A stretch of 16,032 bases of DNA from an uncultured Azospirillum sp. (GTDB lineage Bacteria; Pseudomonadota; Alphaproteobacteria; RF32; CAG-239): NCBI GenBank assembly GCA_900539605.1, contig UQCS01000033.1, positions 1 to 16,032 of the forward strand, given 5' to 3'. Positions 1 through 7,412 of this stretch are shown here, piece after piece. The stretch's first letter is position 1. The number at the start of each line of letters is the position of its first letter. The notes below the pieces were generated by a model, which searched no databases, had not been told where the DNA came from, and saw only the letters and a list, made by a program, of their open reading frames with translations. Both the position numbers and the translations under genes were made by a program.

Positions 1-11
1 ATCTGTTCCAA

Positions 12-536
12 TTAGGATAATATGGGCGCAAATCGGAGAATCCCTTTGACACAAATTGTCCGTCGGATATTTTTTGCAAACAAAAAGAGACCTGCATCAG
101 CAGGACTCCGGTTTTGGGTTAAGATTTTTAACTTCTTCCCGTTGATGTTCAGCAGCTGTCCCGACTGTTCGGAACTCAGCACCACGGTTTGCCAGTTTCC
201 TGCCGATGCAGCAAGTTTGTTCTGCATCTCGATCTCTTTCAAACGCAGGATCTGCGGATTGCGGGCAAGCGCGCGTCCTTCGACGTCGATCACCTGGGCG
301 CGTCCTTCTGCTTCGATTCGCAAACGGTCGGCTTCACCTTGGGCCTCGGCAGCTTTCTTACGAGCTTCGGCTTCCTTCTCGGCAACTTCGTTCTCGCGCT
401 GTTCGGCTCGCTGTTTGGCTTCGATCTTGGCAGAGATAGCGGCTTTCACCTTCTCCGGCAAATTGATGCCCGACAGGTAAGTTACCTCTTTGATACCGCT
501 TCTATAATTGTGGCAACACAGTTGAAAAACCGTCAT
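12..536 (-). pseudogene. SPFH/prohibitin-family C-terminal remnant
   Basis: This 174-codon open frame carries only the C-terminal part of a band-7/SPFH (prohibitin, HflC-like) protein. From about residue 15 it shows the usual link LPEKVKAAI, then a long Ala/Glu/Lys/Arg-rich coiled coil (about residues 28-88, with repeats such as EAEARKKAAEAQGEADRLRI), then the tail motif NPQILRLKEIE. The SPFH domain itself and any N-terminal membrane anchor, roughly 150-200 residues in intact family members, are absent. The first 14 residues do not look like the family, and there is no Shine-Dalgarno before the ATG at 536. A terminator-like hairpin lies inside the last third of the frame, so the final 35 or so residues are probably not native. 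It lies downstream of the groEL terminator on the same strand and has no evident promoter. I read it as a broken, probably silent gene. A small functional coiled-coil protein is possible but less likely. Confidence 0.65.
82..107 (-). terminator. possible terminator inside the SPFH remnant
   Basis: On the minus strand the sequence GAG-T-CCTGC-TGAT-GCAGG-T-CTC forms an 8-bp stem with one T/T mismatch and a 4-nt loop, followed directly by TTTTT. It looks like an intrinsic terminator for minus-strand transcription, yet it lies inside the open frame (it encodes RSPADAGL). This suggests that the original gene stopped upstream of it. Confidence 0.45.
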
Positions 537-637
537 TTTATTGTCAAAATTTTCTTTCTCTCACATTAAAAGCTCTATCTCTGGCCAGATTGCGAATAAA
601 CAGTTCCCCCCCTGCCCGACCGTGAATCGCTGAGCAC

Positions 638-669
638 AAAAAATCCCCGTTTATAAAACGGGGATTTTT
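638..669 (-). terminator. groESL operon terminator
   Basis: An 11-bp A/T-capped stem (AAAAATCCCCG / CGGGGATTTTT) with a 9-nt loop ends in a T run on the minus strand, about 20 nt after the groEL stop codon. It is a clear intrinsic terminator. The symmetrical A and T flanks could let it work in the other direction as well. Confidence 0.9.
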
Positions 670-690
670 CAATCATTCGACTGCTTTCAA

Positions 691-2340
691 TTAGAAGCCC
701 ATGCCACCCGGTATTCCGGCCGCACCGCCGGCACCACCGCAATTGCAATGGCCTTCTTTTTGCGGCGCTTCGGTAACCATCGATTCGGTGGTGATCAACA
801 AACCGGCAACCGAAGCAGCATCCTGCAAAGCCGTACGGACTACCTTAGTCGGATCGACAATACCGGCTTTGATCATGTCGGTATATTCGCCGCTCTGTGC
901 ATTGTAACCATAGTTGGTATCCGTGCTTTCCATCAACTTTCCGGCAACAACCGCGCCGTCAACACCGGCATTTTCGGCAATCTGACGAATCGGTGCCTGA
1001 ATCGCCTTGCGGATGATGTCAATACCGACTTTCTGATCCTGATTGGCCGGCGTCAGGGCATCCAGCGCCTTATGCGAATACAGCAGCGCAACGCCGCCAC
1101 CAGCGACCACGCCTTCTTTAACAGCCGCACGGGTTGCGTGTAAAGCATCGTCAATGCGGTCTTTCTTTTCCTTAACTTCCACTTCCGACGCACCGCCGAC
1201 CTTGATAACGGCAACACCACCGGAAATTTTGGCCAGACGTTCCTGCAGTTTTTCACGATCATAATCGGAAGAAGTTTCTTCAATCTGCTTGCGAATCTGT
1301 TCGGCGCGGGCAGCAATCAGATCTTTTTTGCCGTCGCCGTCAATAATGGTGGTATCGTCTTTGGTAACTTCCACTTTCTTACAGCTTCCCAAATCGGCCA
1401 AGGTAATATTTTCCAGCTTCATGCCCAAATCTTCGGAAACGACCTGTCCGCCGGTCAAAATGGCAATATCTTCCAGCATCGCTTTACGGCGATCGCCGAA
1501 ACCGGGCGCCTTAACCGCACAAACTTTGAGACCGCCGCGAATACGGTTAACCACCAAAGTCGCCAAAGCCTCGCCTTCAATGTCTTCAGCAATAATCAAC
1601 AACGGACGCGAAGATTGAACAATCGATTCCAAAACCGGGATCAGCGGTTGCAGGTTGCTCAATTTCTTGTCATAGAGCAAAATATACGGATTATCAAATT
1701 CGCAGTTCATCTTTTCGGGGTTGGTGACAAAATAAGGAGACAGATAACCGCGGTCAAACTGCATTCCCTCCACCACTTCAAGTTCGGTTTCCAGCCCTTT
1801 GGCATCTTCTACCGTAATCACGCCTTCGTTGCCGACTTTTTCCATCGCCCGGGCCAAATACTCGCCGATGGTGCGGTCGCCGTTGGCAGAAATGGTGCCG
1901 ACCTGAGCAATTTCTTCAGACGTTGTAATTGCCTGAGAACGTGACTTCACATCTTCGACCACGGCATCAACCGCCAGATCGATACCGCGTTTGAGATCCA
2001 TCGGATTCATACCGGCGGCAACCGCTTTGCAACCTTCATTGATGATCGCTTCGGCCAGAACCGTTGCGGTGGTGGTACCGTCACCGGCCTTGTCGGCGGT
2101 CTTTTGCGCAACTTCTTTTACCAGCTGTGCACCCATGTTTTCAAACTTGTCGGCCAATTCGATTTCTTTGGCAACCGAAACACCGTCTTTGGTGATTTTC
2201 GGCGCGCCGTAAGATTTGTCAAGAATAACATTCCGTCCTTTGGGACCGAGGGTTACTTTTACCGTTTTCGCGAGAACTTCAACGCCTTTCAGCATTTTGG
2301 AGCGTGCGTCACTGCCGAATTTAATATCTTTTACTGCCAT
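691..2340 (-). CDS. groEL: Chaperonin GroEL (Hsp60)
   Basis: This 549-residue protein is the large subunit of the type I chaperonin. It forms two stacked heptameric rings that enclose unfolded proteins in the cytoplasm and cycle with ATP and the GroES lid. It is full length and recognisable throughout, with LGPKGRNV at residues 31-38, the nucleotide-binding DGTTT at 87-91, and HATRAAVKEGVVAGGGVAL in the second half of the equatorial domain. The start ATG at 2340 follows an AAGGAAT ribosome site that overlaps the groES stop, so the two genes are translationally linked. The C-terminus is slightly unusual: where many GroELs carry a run of GGM repeats, this one has HCNCGG followed by a short glycine-rich end with a single GGM. 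Transcription comes from the sigma-32-like promoter before groES and ends at the hairpin at 638-669. Confidence 0.99.
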   Translation of the reverse strand: MAVKDIKFGSDARSKMLKGVEVLAKTVKVTLGPKGRNVILDKSYGAPKITKDGVSVAKEIELADKFENMGAQLVKEVAQKTADKAGDGTTTATVLAEAIINEGCKAVAAGMNPMDLKRGIDLAVDAVVEDVKSRSQAITTSEEIAQVGTISANGDRTIGEYLARAMEKVGNEGVITVEDAKGLETELEVVEGMQFDRGYLSPYFVTNPEKMNCEFDNPYILLYDKKLSNLQPLIPVLESIVQSSRPLLIIAEDIEGEALATLVVNRIRGGLKVCAVKAPGFGDRRKAMLEDIAILTGGQVVSEDLGMKLENITLADLGSCKKVEVTKDDTTIIDGDGKKDLIAARAEQIRKQIEETSSDYDREKLQERLAKISGGVAVIKVGGASEVEVKEKKDRIDDALHATRAAVKEGVVAGGGVALLYSHKALDALTPANQDQKVGIDIIRKAIQAPIRQIAENAGVDGAVVAGKLMESTDTNYGYNAQSGEYTDMIKAGIVDPTKVVRTALQDAASVAGLLITTESMVTEAPQKEGHCNCGGAGGAAGIPGGMGF

Positions 2341-2351
2341 CGTTTTATTCC

Positions 2352-2642
2352 TTATTCCTCAATTATGCCTAAAATTTCCGATTCTTTAATAATCAAACGG
2401 TCTTCACCGTTCAATTTAACTTCGGTTCCCGACCACTTCGCAAACAACACCCGGTCACCGGCCTTAACCGACATCGGAATCAGTTTGCCGTCCTCGCTGC
2501 GGCCGCCGTTGCCGACAGCTTCGACAATACCTTCCGACGGCTTTTCCTTAGCCGTATCCGGAATAATAATACCGCCGGAGGTTTTGCTGACCTCATCAAC
2601 GCGCTTAACCAGTACTCGATCATACAATGGTACAAAATTCAT
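2352..2642 (-). CDS. groES: Co-chaperonin GroES
   Basis: This 96-residue protein, the usual family length, is the heptameric lid that caps the GroEL chamber. It shows the N-terminal LYDRVLVKR strand, the mobile loop around residues 17-33 with GGIIIP at 23-28 (the part that contacts GroEL), and the conserved VLFAKWSGTEV and LIIKESEIL segments near the end. The start ATG at 2642 has an AAAGGAG ribosome site about 9 nt upstream. It is the first gene of the groES-groEL operon, with only 11 nt between its stop and groEL. Confidence 0.99.
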   Translation of the reverse strand: MNFVPLYDRVLVKRVDEVSKTSGGIIIPDTAKEKPSEGIVEAVGNGGRSEDGKLIPMSVKAGDRVLFAKWSGTEVKLNGEDRLIIKESEILGIIEE

Positions 2643-2680
2643 AGCCTTTAACTCCTTTTATATACAAAATTTCTATCCTT

Positions 2681-2710
2681 TAATTAGGGATTAGATTTTT
2701 CAAAGTCAAG
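2681..2710 (-). promoter_or_regulatory. Sigma-32-like heat-shock promoter of groESL
   Basis: On the minus strand CTTGAC (2705-2710) is followed after 15 nt by CCCTAATTA (2681-2689). This resembles the heat-shock sigma-factor consensus (CTTGAA, then CCCCATNTA) in both elements and in spacing. It sits about 40 nt before the groES start. I see no CIRCE operator (TTAGCACTC-N9-GAGTGCTAA) between the upstream terminator and groES, so control by RpoH rather than HrcA is the likelier reading. A weak sigma-70 interpretation using TTGACT also exists. Confidence 0.6.
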
Positions 2711-2731
2711 CAAACGCACTTATTTTTTTAA

Positions 2732-2762
2732 AATAAAAATGCCGGAAAGTACTTACCCGGCA
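2732..2762 (-). terminator. Terminator after the ion-channel gene
   Basis: The minus-strand stem TGCCGG / CCGGCA with an 11-nt loop is followed by TTTTTATTTT, 24 nt beyond the stop codon of the channel gene. It separates the prepilin peptidase/channel transcript from the groESL promoter. Confidence 0.85.
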
Positions 2763-2786
2763 CTTTCTTTCCGTTTTTACCGTTTT

Positions 2787-3500
2787 TCAAAGGTTGGAAG
2801 TGATTTTGAATTCCTTGTGCACCATTACCGAAATCACACTCAGCAAGAAGCTGACCACCATCAGGAAAGCAATCATCACAAATGAAAGGAAGAAGATCCA
2901 GGCATAGGGATAAACGCTCATCACCGGACGGGCAATTCCGCTGATCCAGCCGTCAAGGGTGAAGGTCTGAATCAGAGCAAACATCGCCGACGCCAGATCA
3001 GCAAACTCGACAAACACATCACCGAACAAACAAACCGCCATAATTGCAAACACATAAATAAACACGCCCAATACCACGCTCATCGCCGCAAAGTTGGGCA
3101 GAATCATCAAAAAGATATTGATGATGTTTTTCATTTGTTTAAAACGATTGATATAACGCAACAGACGAAATAAACGGAAAGTCCGCAACACGATCAGATA
3201 ACTGGCAAAGGGTAGCGACGAAATCGTAATCACCAGCAAATCGAAAACATTCCATCCCGATTTGAAAAAGCGCGGCCCGTAAGCATACATTTTAATCAGC
3301 ATTTCGACAATGAAAATTGCCATGCACAAACGGTCAAGCAAGAACAAAATCATCGCAAACGACGGATCGCTGAATCCGACCGTCAACAAACCCAGCACTG
3401 CCGAGTCCATACAAATTAAAAACATTATCAGATAGTCAAAGTTTTTGTCTTCCACCACCTTTTTGGCTTTGCGCCGTTCTTCGGTAATATTCATCACCAT
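2787..3500 (-). CDS. Voltage-gated cation channel, BacNav-like, with TLDGW filter
   Basis: This 237-residue six-helix ion channel subunit (PF00520) should form a tetramer in the inner membrane. S1 lies at about residues 22-40, S2 at 50-72 (E66, K70), S3 at 84-96 (D87), and the S4 voltage sensor at about 102-120, with Arg at 106, 109, 112 and 115 in an every-third pattern plus R119. S5 is about 128-157, the pore loop is 172-192 and S6 about 199-226. The pore motif FTLDGWISGIARP aligns with the NaChBac motif TLESWASGVMRP, so the filter Glu is Asp183 and the next Ser is Gly184. Known Ca2+-selective relatives have Asp or Gly near these places (CavAb TLDDWSD, CavMr TLEGWVD), so Ca2+ permeation is a reasonable inference, not a demonstrated one. 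Only about 11 residues follow S6, so the C-terminal coiled coil of typical BacNav channels is missing. Start: ATG at 3500 behind GAGGGG. It lies 17 nt after the prepilin peptidase gene. Confidence 0.9.
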   Translation of the reverse strand: MVMNITEERRKAKKVVEDKNFDYLIMFLICMDSAVLGLLTVGFSDPSFAMILFLLDRLCMAIFIVEMLIKMYAYGPRFFKSGWNVFDLLVITISSLPFASYLIVLRTFRLFRLLRYINRFKQMKNIINIFLMILPNFAAMSVVLGVFIYVFAIMAVCLFGDVFVEFADLASAMFALIQTFTLDGWISGIARPVMSVYPYAWIFFLSFVMIAFLMVVSFLLSVISVMVHKEFKITSNL

Positions 3501-3517
3501 CGCAGCCCCCTCGTTTT

Positions 3518-4192
3518 TCAGTTAAAAAACAACAAAATAATAATTGCCGATACCGCCAGCGCCGGTCCGAAAGCCCCGGCCCGTTCCCGCCGTAGCGCCG
3601 CATAAATTCCGAAAACCGCACAAGACAGCAAAATCGTATATATCACATTTTCGACTCCCAGCCAGGCACCGATTGCCGACAGCAGTTTAATATCGCCGAA
3701 GCCGAAGGCTTCGCTGCTACGCCATAACATCAGCAATGTAGCCGTTACCGGCAGAACATAACCGGCCAGGGCTGCCAACGCGCTCTCCTGCGGCGACAGG
3801 GGCGTTCCGGCAAACGCCGCAAACATAAATCCGCAAATCAGTAACGGAATTGTCAAAATATCCGGAAGAATCAAGGTTTTAAAATCGACTTCCGCCAGCA
3901 GCAGCAATACCCAGACAAAACCCAGGTACCATCCAATACCGGCTTCGCCAAAGCGGTAAAACGCCACCATGCTCAATGCCGCTGTAATGACAGCACAAAA
4001 TATAGACCGGGCTAGATAACGTTTCTTAAGCTGTCTGTAACGGGTACTGAATTTCACCTTACGTGTCGTTTTGACCGGCTTGATCAGATTATATAGGGCA
4101 TAGGTAGGTGCAGACGGCATACTCTTTGCGAACCGTCTCGCCATATAAGGAATTAACAATCCCACCACAAATCCCGTCAATGCATAAATCAT
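3518..4192 (-). CDS. Prepilin peptidase (A24 family), short form
   Basis: This 224-residue polytopic membrane protein belongs to the GxGD aspartic peptidases that remove leader peptides from type IV pilins and type II secretion pseudopilins at the inner membrane. The two expected catalytic aspartates are visible: D103 in EVDFKTLILPD, and D167 in the GFGD motif (164-167) followed by IKLLSAIGAWLG. FGP near the end (208-210) is also typical. Bifunctional PilD enzymes have an N-terminal methyltransferase region with paired CxxC zinc motifs; here that part is a short basic stretch (about residues 19-62) with no CxxC. This is therefore probably a peptidase-only form. There are no pilin or secretion genes in the window. 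It sits 64 nt after gloB with no terminator between them, and 17 nt before the channel gene, with which it is probably co-transcribed. The ribosome site before ATG 4192 is weak. Confidence 0.85.
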   Translation of the reverse strand: MIYALTGFVVGLLIPYMARRFAKSMPSAPTYALYNLIKPVKTTRKVKFSTRYRQLKKRYLARSIFCAVITAALSMVAFYRFGEAGIGWYLGFVWVLLLLAEVDFKTLILPDILTIPLLICGFMFAAFAGTPLSPQESALAALAGYVLPVTATLLMLWRSSEAFGFGDIKLLSAIGAWLGVENVIYTILLSCAVFGIYAALRRERAGAFGPALAVSAIIILLFFN

Positions 4193-4256
4193 AAATTTTC
4201 GCCGTCAATCAAAAAGTTACTGTCAGGATTGTAGCTCACTAATCGCTAATAAAAGA

Positions 4257-4961
4257 TTAAGATGCCATGATTTGATAAAATTCCGCCAGATTACAGGGGG
4301 CTAGATAAGGATTGCATATTTTTTCCTCACCCAACGCGATCGGCGCTACCGGCAATCCGGCCGACAATCTTTCGCGCGCCCGGGCAGCGTAGCGATCTCC
4401 CGCCGGACCGAACAATGCCTGCAACCCGTACGGCGTGTATTCGTGACCGGGATAAAACACCACATCATCCGGCAATTTTTTGATTTTCTGCAGACTGCCA
4501 TACATTTGCTCGACCGTCCCCTCAAACAAACCGCCGATCGAAAGGTTGAACAGGACGTCGCCGGTAAACAACACCTTGTCTTTTTCAAAATACCACAAAA
4601 TATGACCGGTTGTATGGCCGTCGGCACGGATTATTCCGGCTTCCGATTCGCCCAGCTTAAAAACGTCGCCGTCTTCCACACCGATATCGGCGCCAGGAAT
4701 CCGATGCAAATCGGCCGCTCCAACCACAATTTTGGCTCCGTATTTCTCTTTCAGTTCCAAATTGCCTTCCACATGATCAAAATGATGGTGGGTATTGAAA
4801 ATATAAGCGGGACGTATGTTCTGCCGTTCACATTCGGCGATAACCGGTGCGGCTTCCGAAGGATCCAACACCGCCGAAATCCCCGTCGCTTTGTCGGTTA
4901 AGAGATAGGCATAATTATCCATTGTGCCGGCACGGCATAAAATCGGGGTAATTTTTAGCAT
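4257..4961 (-). CDS. gloB: Glyoxalase II-like metallo-beta-lactamase hydrolase
   Basis: This metallo-beta-lactamase-fold enzyme resembles hydroxyacylglutathione hydrolase, which splits S-lactoylglutathione into D-lactate and glutathione in the methylglyoxal detoxification pathway. Numbered from ATG 4961 (234 residues), the metal ligands are all present: THHHFDH (H58, H60, D62, H63), H116 in DGHTTGH, D135 in FTGDVLF, and H173 in YPGHEYT. LFEGT at 145-149 is also typical of glyoxalase II. I chose ATG 4961 because it overlaps the upstream stop (TAATG) and has GGAAG 8 nt before it; an in-frame TTG at 4976 would add five residues. Some relatives act on other thioesters, so the exact substrate is inferred. 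It is the last gene of the overlapping string that begins with murJ. Confidence 0.85.
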   Translation of the reverse strand: MLKITPILCRAGTMDNYAYLLTDKATGISAVLDPSEAAPVIAECERQNIRPAYIFNTHHHFDHVEGNLELKEKYGAKIVVGAADLHRIPGADIGVEDGDVFKLGESEAGIIRADGHTTGHILWYFEKDKVLFTGDVLFNLSIGGLFEGTVEQMYGSLQKIKKLPDDVVFYPGHEYTPYGLQALFGPAGDRYAARARERLSAGLPVAPIALGEEKICNPYLAPCNLAEFYQIMAS

Positions 4962-5878
4962 TATTTTTTCTTCCAAAACATATCGACACTGCCGAGTTCG
5001 GCCTCGTCAAGGTTAACCAGATCGTAAAACGTTATAATATAACTAATCAGACCGGCATAATTTTCCAAGGGCGATCCGCGCACCATATTATAAACCATGG
5101 CATTACCGCGTAGCGCTTTTTTATGATTGCGGCGTTGACGGCGCAAATTGCGAAAATGCTCAAAATTGACATCGCTGTTAAACTTGAGCGCATATGCGTC
5201 AATTGCCGCTTCCAGAGAAGGATAAACTTTTATCCGATAACTGTCGTCGGGGTCATTAAGCGGCTTGATGCCGTCATCGGTAAACCATACTTTTTCCTTA
5301 TACAGCGCATTGCCGAGTCCGACTTCGCGGGCGGTCCCCCAATTGCTTTCGGCAGCAGCGGCGCCGATCAGCAGCGACGGCGGCACGGCGTCAATACGGT
5401 CGAACAATTCGTTAAGCACAATTTTATAACGATCGGTTCCCTTCATGCGCGTAAAAACATCATATTTTTGTGCCAACCGTTCCAACGCCTCCTGATCCTC
5501 GGGCAAAAACTTTTCATTTTGCAAAAAACGCTTTTGTATCATCATCAACTGATAACGTTCTAAAATGATTCGTTCGTTGACCAGCATTGTCAACGGCGCC
5601 AGAATTTGAATAAACAAACGGTTACGCAGGTTTTTATCCGTCACCCGATTAAAATCGGACGGAAAGGCATTCAGAAACAAGGGCGGATACTTCCAGTCGG
5701 GCATATAGATGTAATCCCGATAACCGTAATCGTCAAACATCTGCTGCAATACGGCCGTGTTGGGATTGCTGACATACAACCCTTCCGCTTTCAATTCCAT
5801 CTCCAGTGGTTTTGCCTGCAGCGGCCAGGGCAGCATCCAACTCAAAAACACCAGCAATGCAACGGTTTGTATTTTCAT
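4961..5878 (-). CDS. Secreted glucosaminidase, Bax-like
   Basis: This 305-residue exported protein has a signal peptide at residues 1-22 (basic start, hydrophobic core, cleavage predicted after LQA). The C-terminal half, from about residue 160, is a glucosaminidase domain (PF01832) of the Bax type, with PPSLLIGAAAAESNWGT where E177 is the likely catalytic acid. The region around 185-235 (LGNALY, YPSLEAAIDAYALKFN) and YAGLISYIITFYDL near the end also fit this family. It should cut the glycan strands of peptidoglycan in the periplasm, although the activity of Bax itself is poorly defined. Its ATG at 5878 directly follows the nfu stop (TGA-ATG), and its own stop shares one base with the gloB start. 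Placement in the same string as murJ fits a cell-wall role. Confidence 0.85.
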   Translation of the reverse strand: MKIQTVALLVFLSWMLPWPLQAKPLEMELKAEGLYVSNPNTAVLQQMFDDYGYRDYIYMPDWKYPPLFLNAFPSDFNRVTDKNLRNRLFIQILAPLTMLVNERIILERYQLMMIQKRFLQNEKFLPEDQEALERLAQKYDVFTRMKGTDRYKIVLNELFDRIDAVPPSLLIGAAAAESNWGTAREVGLGNALYKEKVWFTDDGIKPLNDPDDSYRIKVYPSLEAAIDAYALKFNSDVNFEHFRNLRRQRRNHKKALRGNAMVYNMVRGSPLENYAGLISYIITFYDLVNLDEAELGSVDMFWKKK

Positions 5879-6415
5879 TCAGTTCTCATACTTTTCAACC
5901 GCAACCACTTCGCGAATGTAGGTTTTTAACAATCTTTCCACCCCGTCTTTCAACGTTCGCTGTGAATAAGGACAACCGACGCATTTTCCCTGCAACTCAA
6001 CGTAAACAATCCCGTTTTCAAAACCTCGAAAAGCAATGTCGCCGCCGTCTTTGCGAATCGCCGGACGAATTCGCGCGTTCAGCAATCCGACAATATTGCG
6101 GATCAAATCGTCGGCTTCTGCCGGTGCCGACTCAATCACCGGAGCTTCCCCTTTGGTCAGACAATCCATGATTTCCGCCAGCACTTGCGGTTTCAGATCC
6201 TCCCATGCGGCTGTCGTTTCTTTGGTTACCGACAAACAATCGGGCGTAATCATTATTGAGGAAACGCCGCCCAGATCAAAGATATTCTCGGCCAGGGCGG
6301 ACCGCCGTAACGATTTGGCATCGCTGAATTCCGCACTTCCGTTGACCGGGAATCCCGATTCGGCAAAAAAATGCATAATGTTATTATCTGCGGCCAGTTG
6401 TGTTTCAATTCGCAT
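5879..6415 (-). CDS. NfuA/NifU-type Fe-S cluster carrier
   Basis: This 178-residue protein has two parts: an N-terminal Nfu_N domain (about residues 1-88, with ENIFDLGGVSSIMITPD) and a C-terminal NifU domain (about 103-175) with IRPAIRKDGGDI and the cluster-binding CxxC, C145 and C148, in GKCVGCPYS. Proteins of this layout carry [4Fe-4S] clusters to apo-enzymes in the cytoplasm; the same arrangement is found in mitochondrial NFU1. The start ATG at 6415 has AAGGAG about 9 nt upstream, lying inside the end of the DUF2333 gene, and the two frames overlap by 11 nt. The next gene starts at the base after this stop, so translation is probably coupled on both sides. Confidence 0.93.
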   Translation of the reverse strand: MRIETQLAADNNIMHFFAESGFPVNGSAEFSDAKSLRRSALAENIFDLGGVSSIMITPDCLSVTKETTAAWEDLKPQVLAEIMDCLTKGEAPVIESAPAEADDLIRNIVGLLNARIRPAIRKDGGDIAFRGFENGIVYVELQGKCVGCPYSQRTLKDGVERLLKTYIREVVAVEKYEN

Positions 6416-7412
6416 TGACTGTTACTCCTTTTGTTGCATCACCGATTTTATCGAGCAGGCTTGCTGCCCGCAACATATAATAGCCCAACGAAACCAAATG
6501 GTTGGCGGCAAAACCGGAATCGAGCTCGCCGTTGCGAACCACCGCCGGCGACAAATCCACGCCGTTTTCCAGCGCCCGCATTACCCGGGTCCAGTTCTCA
6601 TACTGCCCGCTGTCCAGCAAAACCTGTTTAAAATCGCGTCCCCAGGCTTTCATAATCATCAGATAGGCATAAGCCTTGCCCTGATTAAAATAGAACAAAT
6701 CATCGGCGCCGGTATCAACCCAGTCGGAACTGTGCTCGGCTACCTGAACTTCCAACCGGCCGACTGAACGCTGCAGATCTTTTTGCACTGCCGTCACAAA
6801 ACAGCGCAGATTGGCCGCACTTTTTTCCCAACGGCATTCACTGCCGGGCAGCAATCGGTTAAAATCGCGCAGCTGCTTGCGGGCTTTGCGATATTGGCTT
6901 GCCGAAGAAGGTGCTATTTTCAGCTTGTTGTCGGCGGCAAAAAGCCAGACATTACCCGGATATTTCAACAGTTCGGCCGCTGCCGTTGCCGCATTTTTGG
7001 CCCGGTCGTCATCGGTGCATTCGGTTTCTTTGGCAATCACCGAAGCGGTTTTTGATAAGGCGCTAACAATACCGTTCTGATAAGCGGGCATGTTATCCAA
7101 AAAATAAGAGGGAAAAAACAACGGCAGATTCGCACTCCAAATATGGTCGTTAACTTCGCGGTTAATTAAAAAAGCCATTGTTTCTACCGCCGCCGACTGA
7201 TCTTCGGAAACAACCGTCGCCTCATACGCGGTGTTTTTATCAATTTTTTCCATCAGAGATCCACCGAGCGGATAATACAATACCAAAAGCAACACAATAA
7301 CGCCGGCAAAAGCCTTTGGCCACGAAACTGCCAAATGCGAAACACCGCGCCACATTTTCTGCAACGCTTTTTTCAGATATTGAAATATGTTGACCGTCCC
7401 GGTTTTAAGCAT
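6405..7412 (-). CDS. DUF2333 family membrane protein
   Basis: This 335-residue protein is recognised as DUF2333 (PF10095), a family of unknown function known from Proteobacteria. The clearest signature is PLFFPSYFLDNMPAYQNGI at about residues 96-114. There is a basic cytoplasmic start (1-32), one transmembrane helix at about 33-50, and a large remaining part that is probably periplasmic and mainly helical, with Cys134, Cys193 and Cys205. The start ATG at 7412 lies inside the end of murJ (8-nt overlap), and the end overlaps nfuA by 11 nt. No function is established. The position directly behind the lipid II flippase gene hints at an envelope role, which is inference. Confidence 0.8.
   Translation of the reverse strand: MLKTGTVNIFQYLKKALQKMWRGVSHLAVSWPKAFAGVIVLLLVLYYPLGGSLMEKIDKNTAYEATVVSEDQSAAVETMAFLINREVNDHIWSANLPLFFPSYFLDNMPAYQNGIVSALSKTASVIAKETECTDDDRAKNAATAAAELLKYPGNVWLFAADNKLKIAPSSASQYRKARKQLRDFNRLLPGSECRWEKSAANLRCFVTAVQKDLQRSVGRLEVQVAEHSSDWVDTGADDLFYFNQGKAYAYLMIMKAWGRDFKQVLLDSGQYENWTRVMRALENGVDLSPAVVRNGELDSGFAANHLVSLGYYMLRAASLLDKIGDATKGVTVNAN

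Noticed and set aside
4193..4256. Separate promoter before the prepilin peptidase gene
   Set aside because: A TACAAT on the minus strand is present, but no acceptable -35 lies at the right distance. Read-through from gloB is equally likely.
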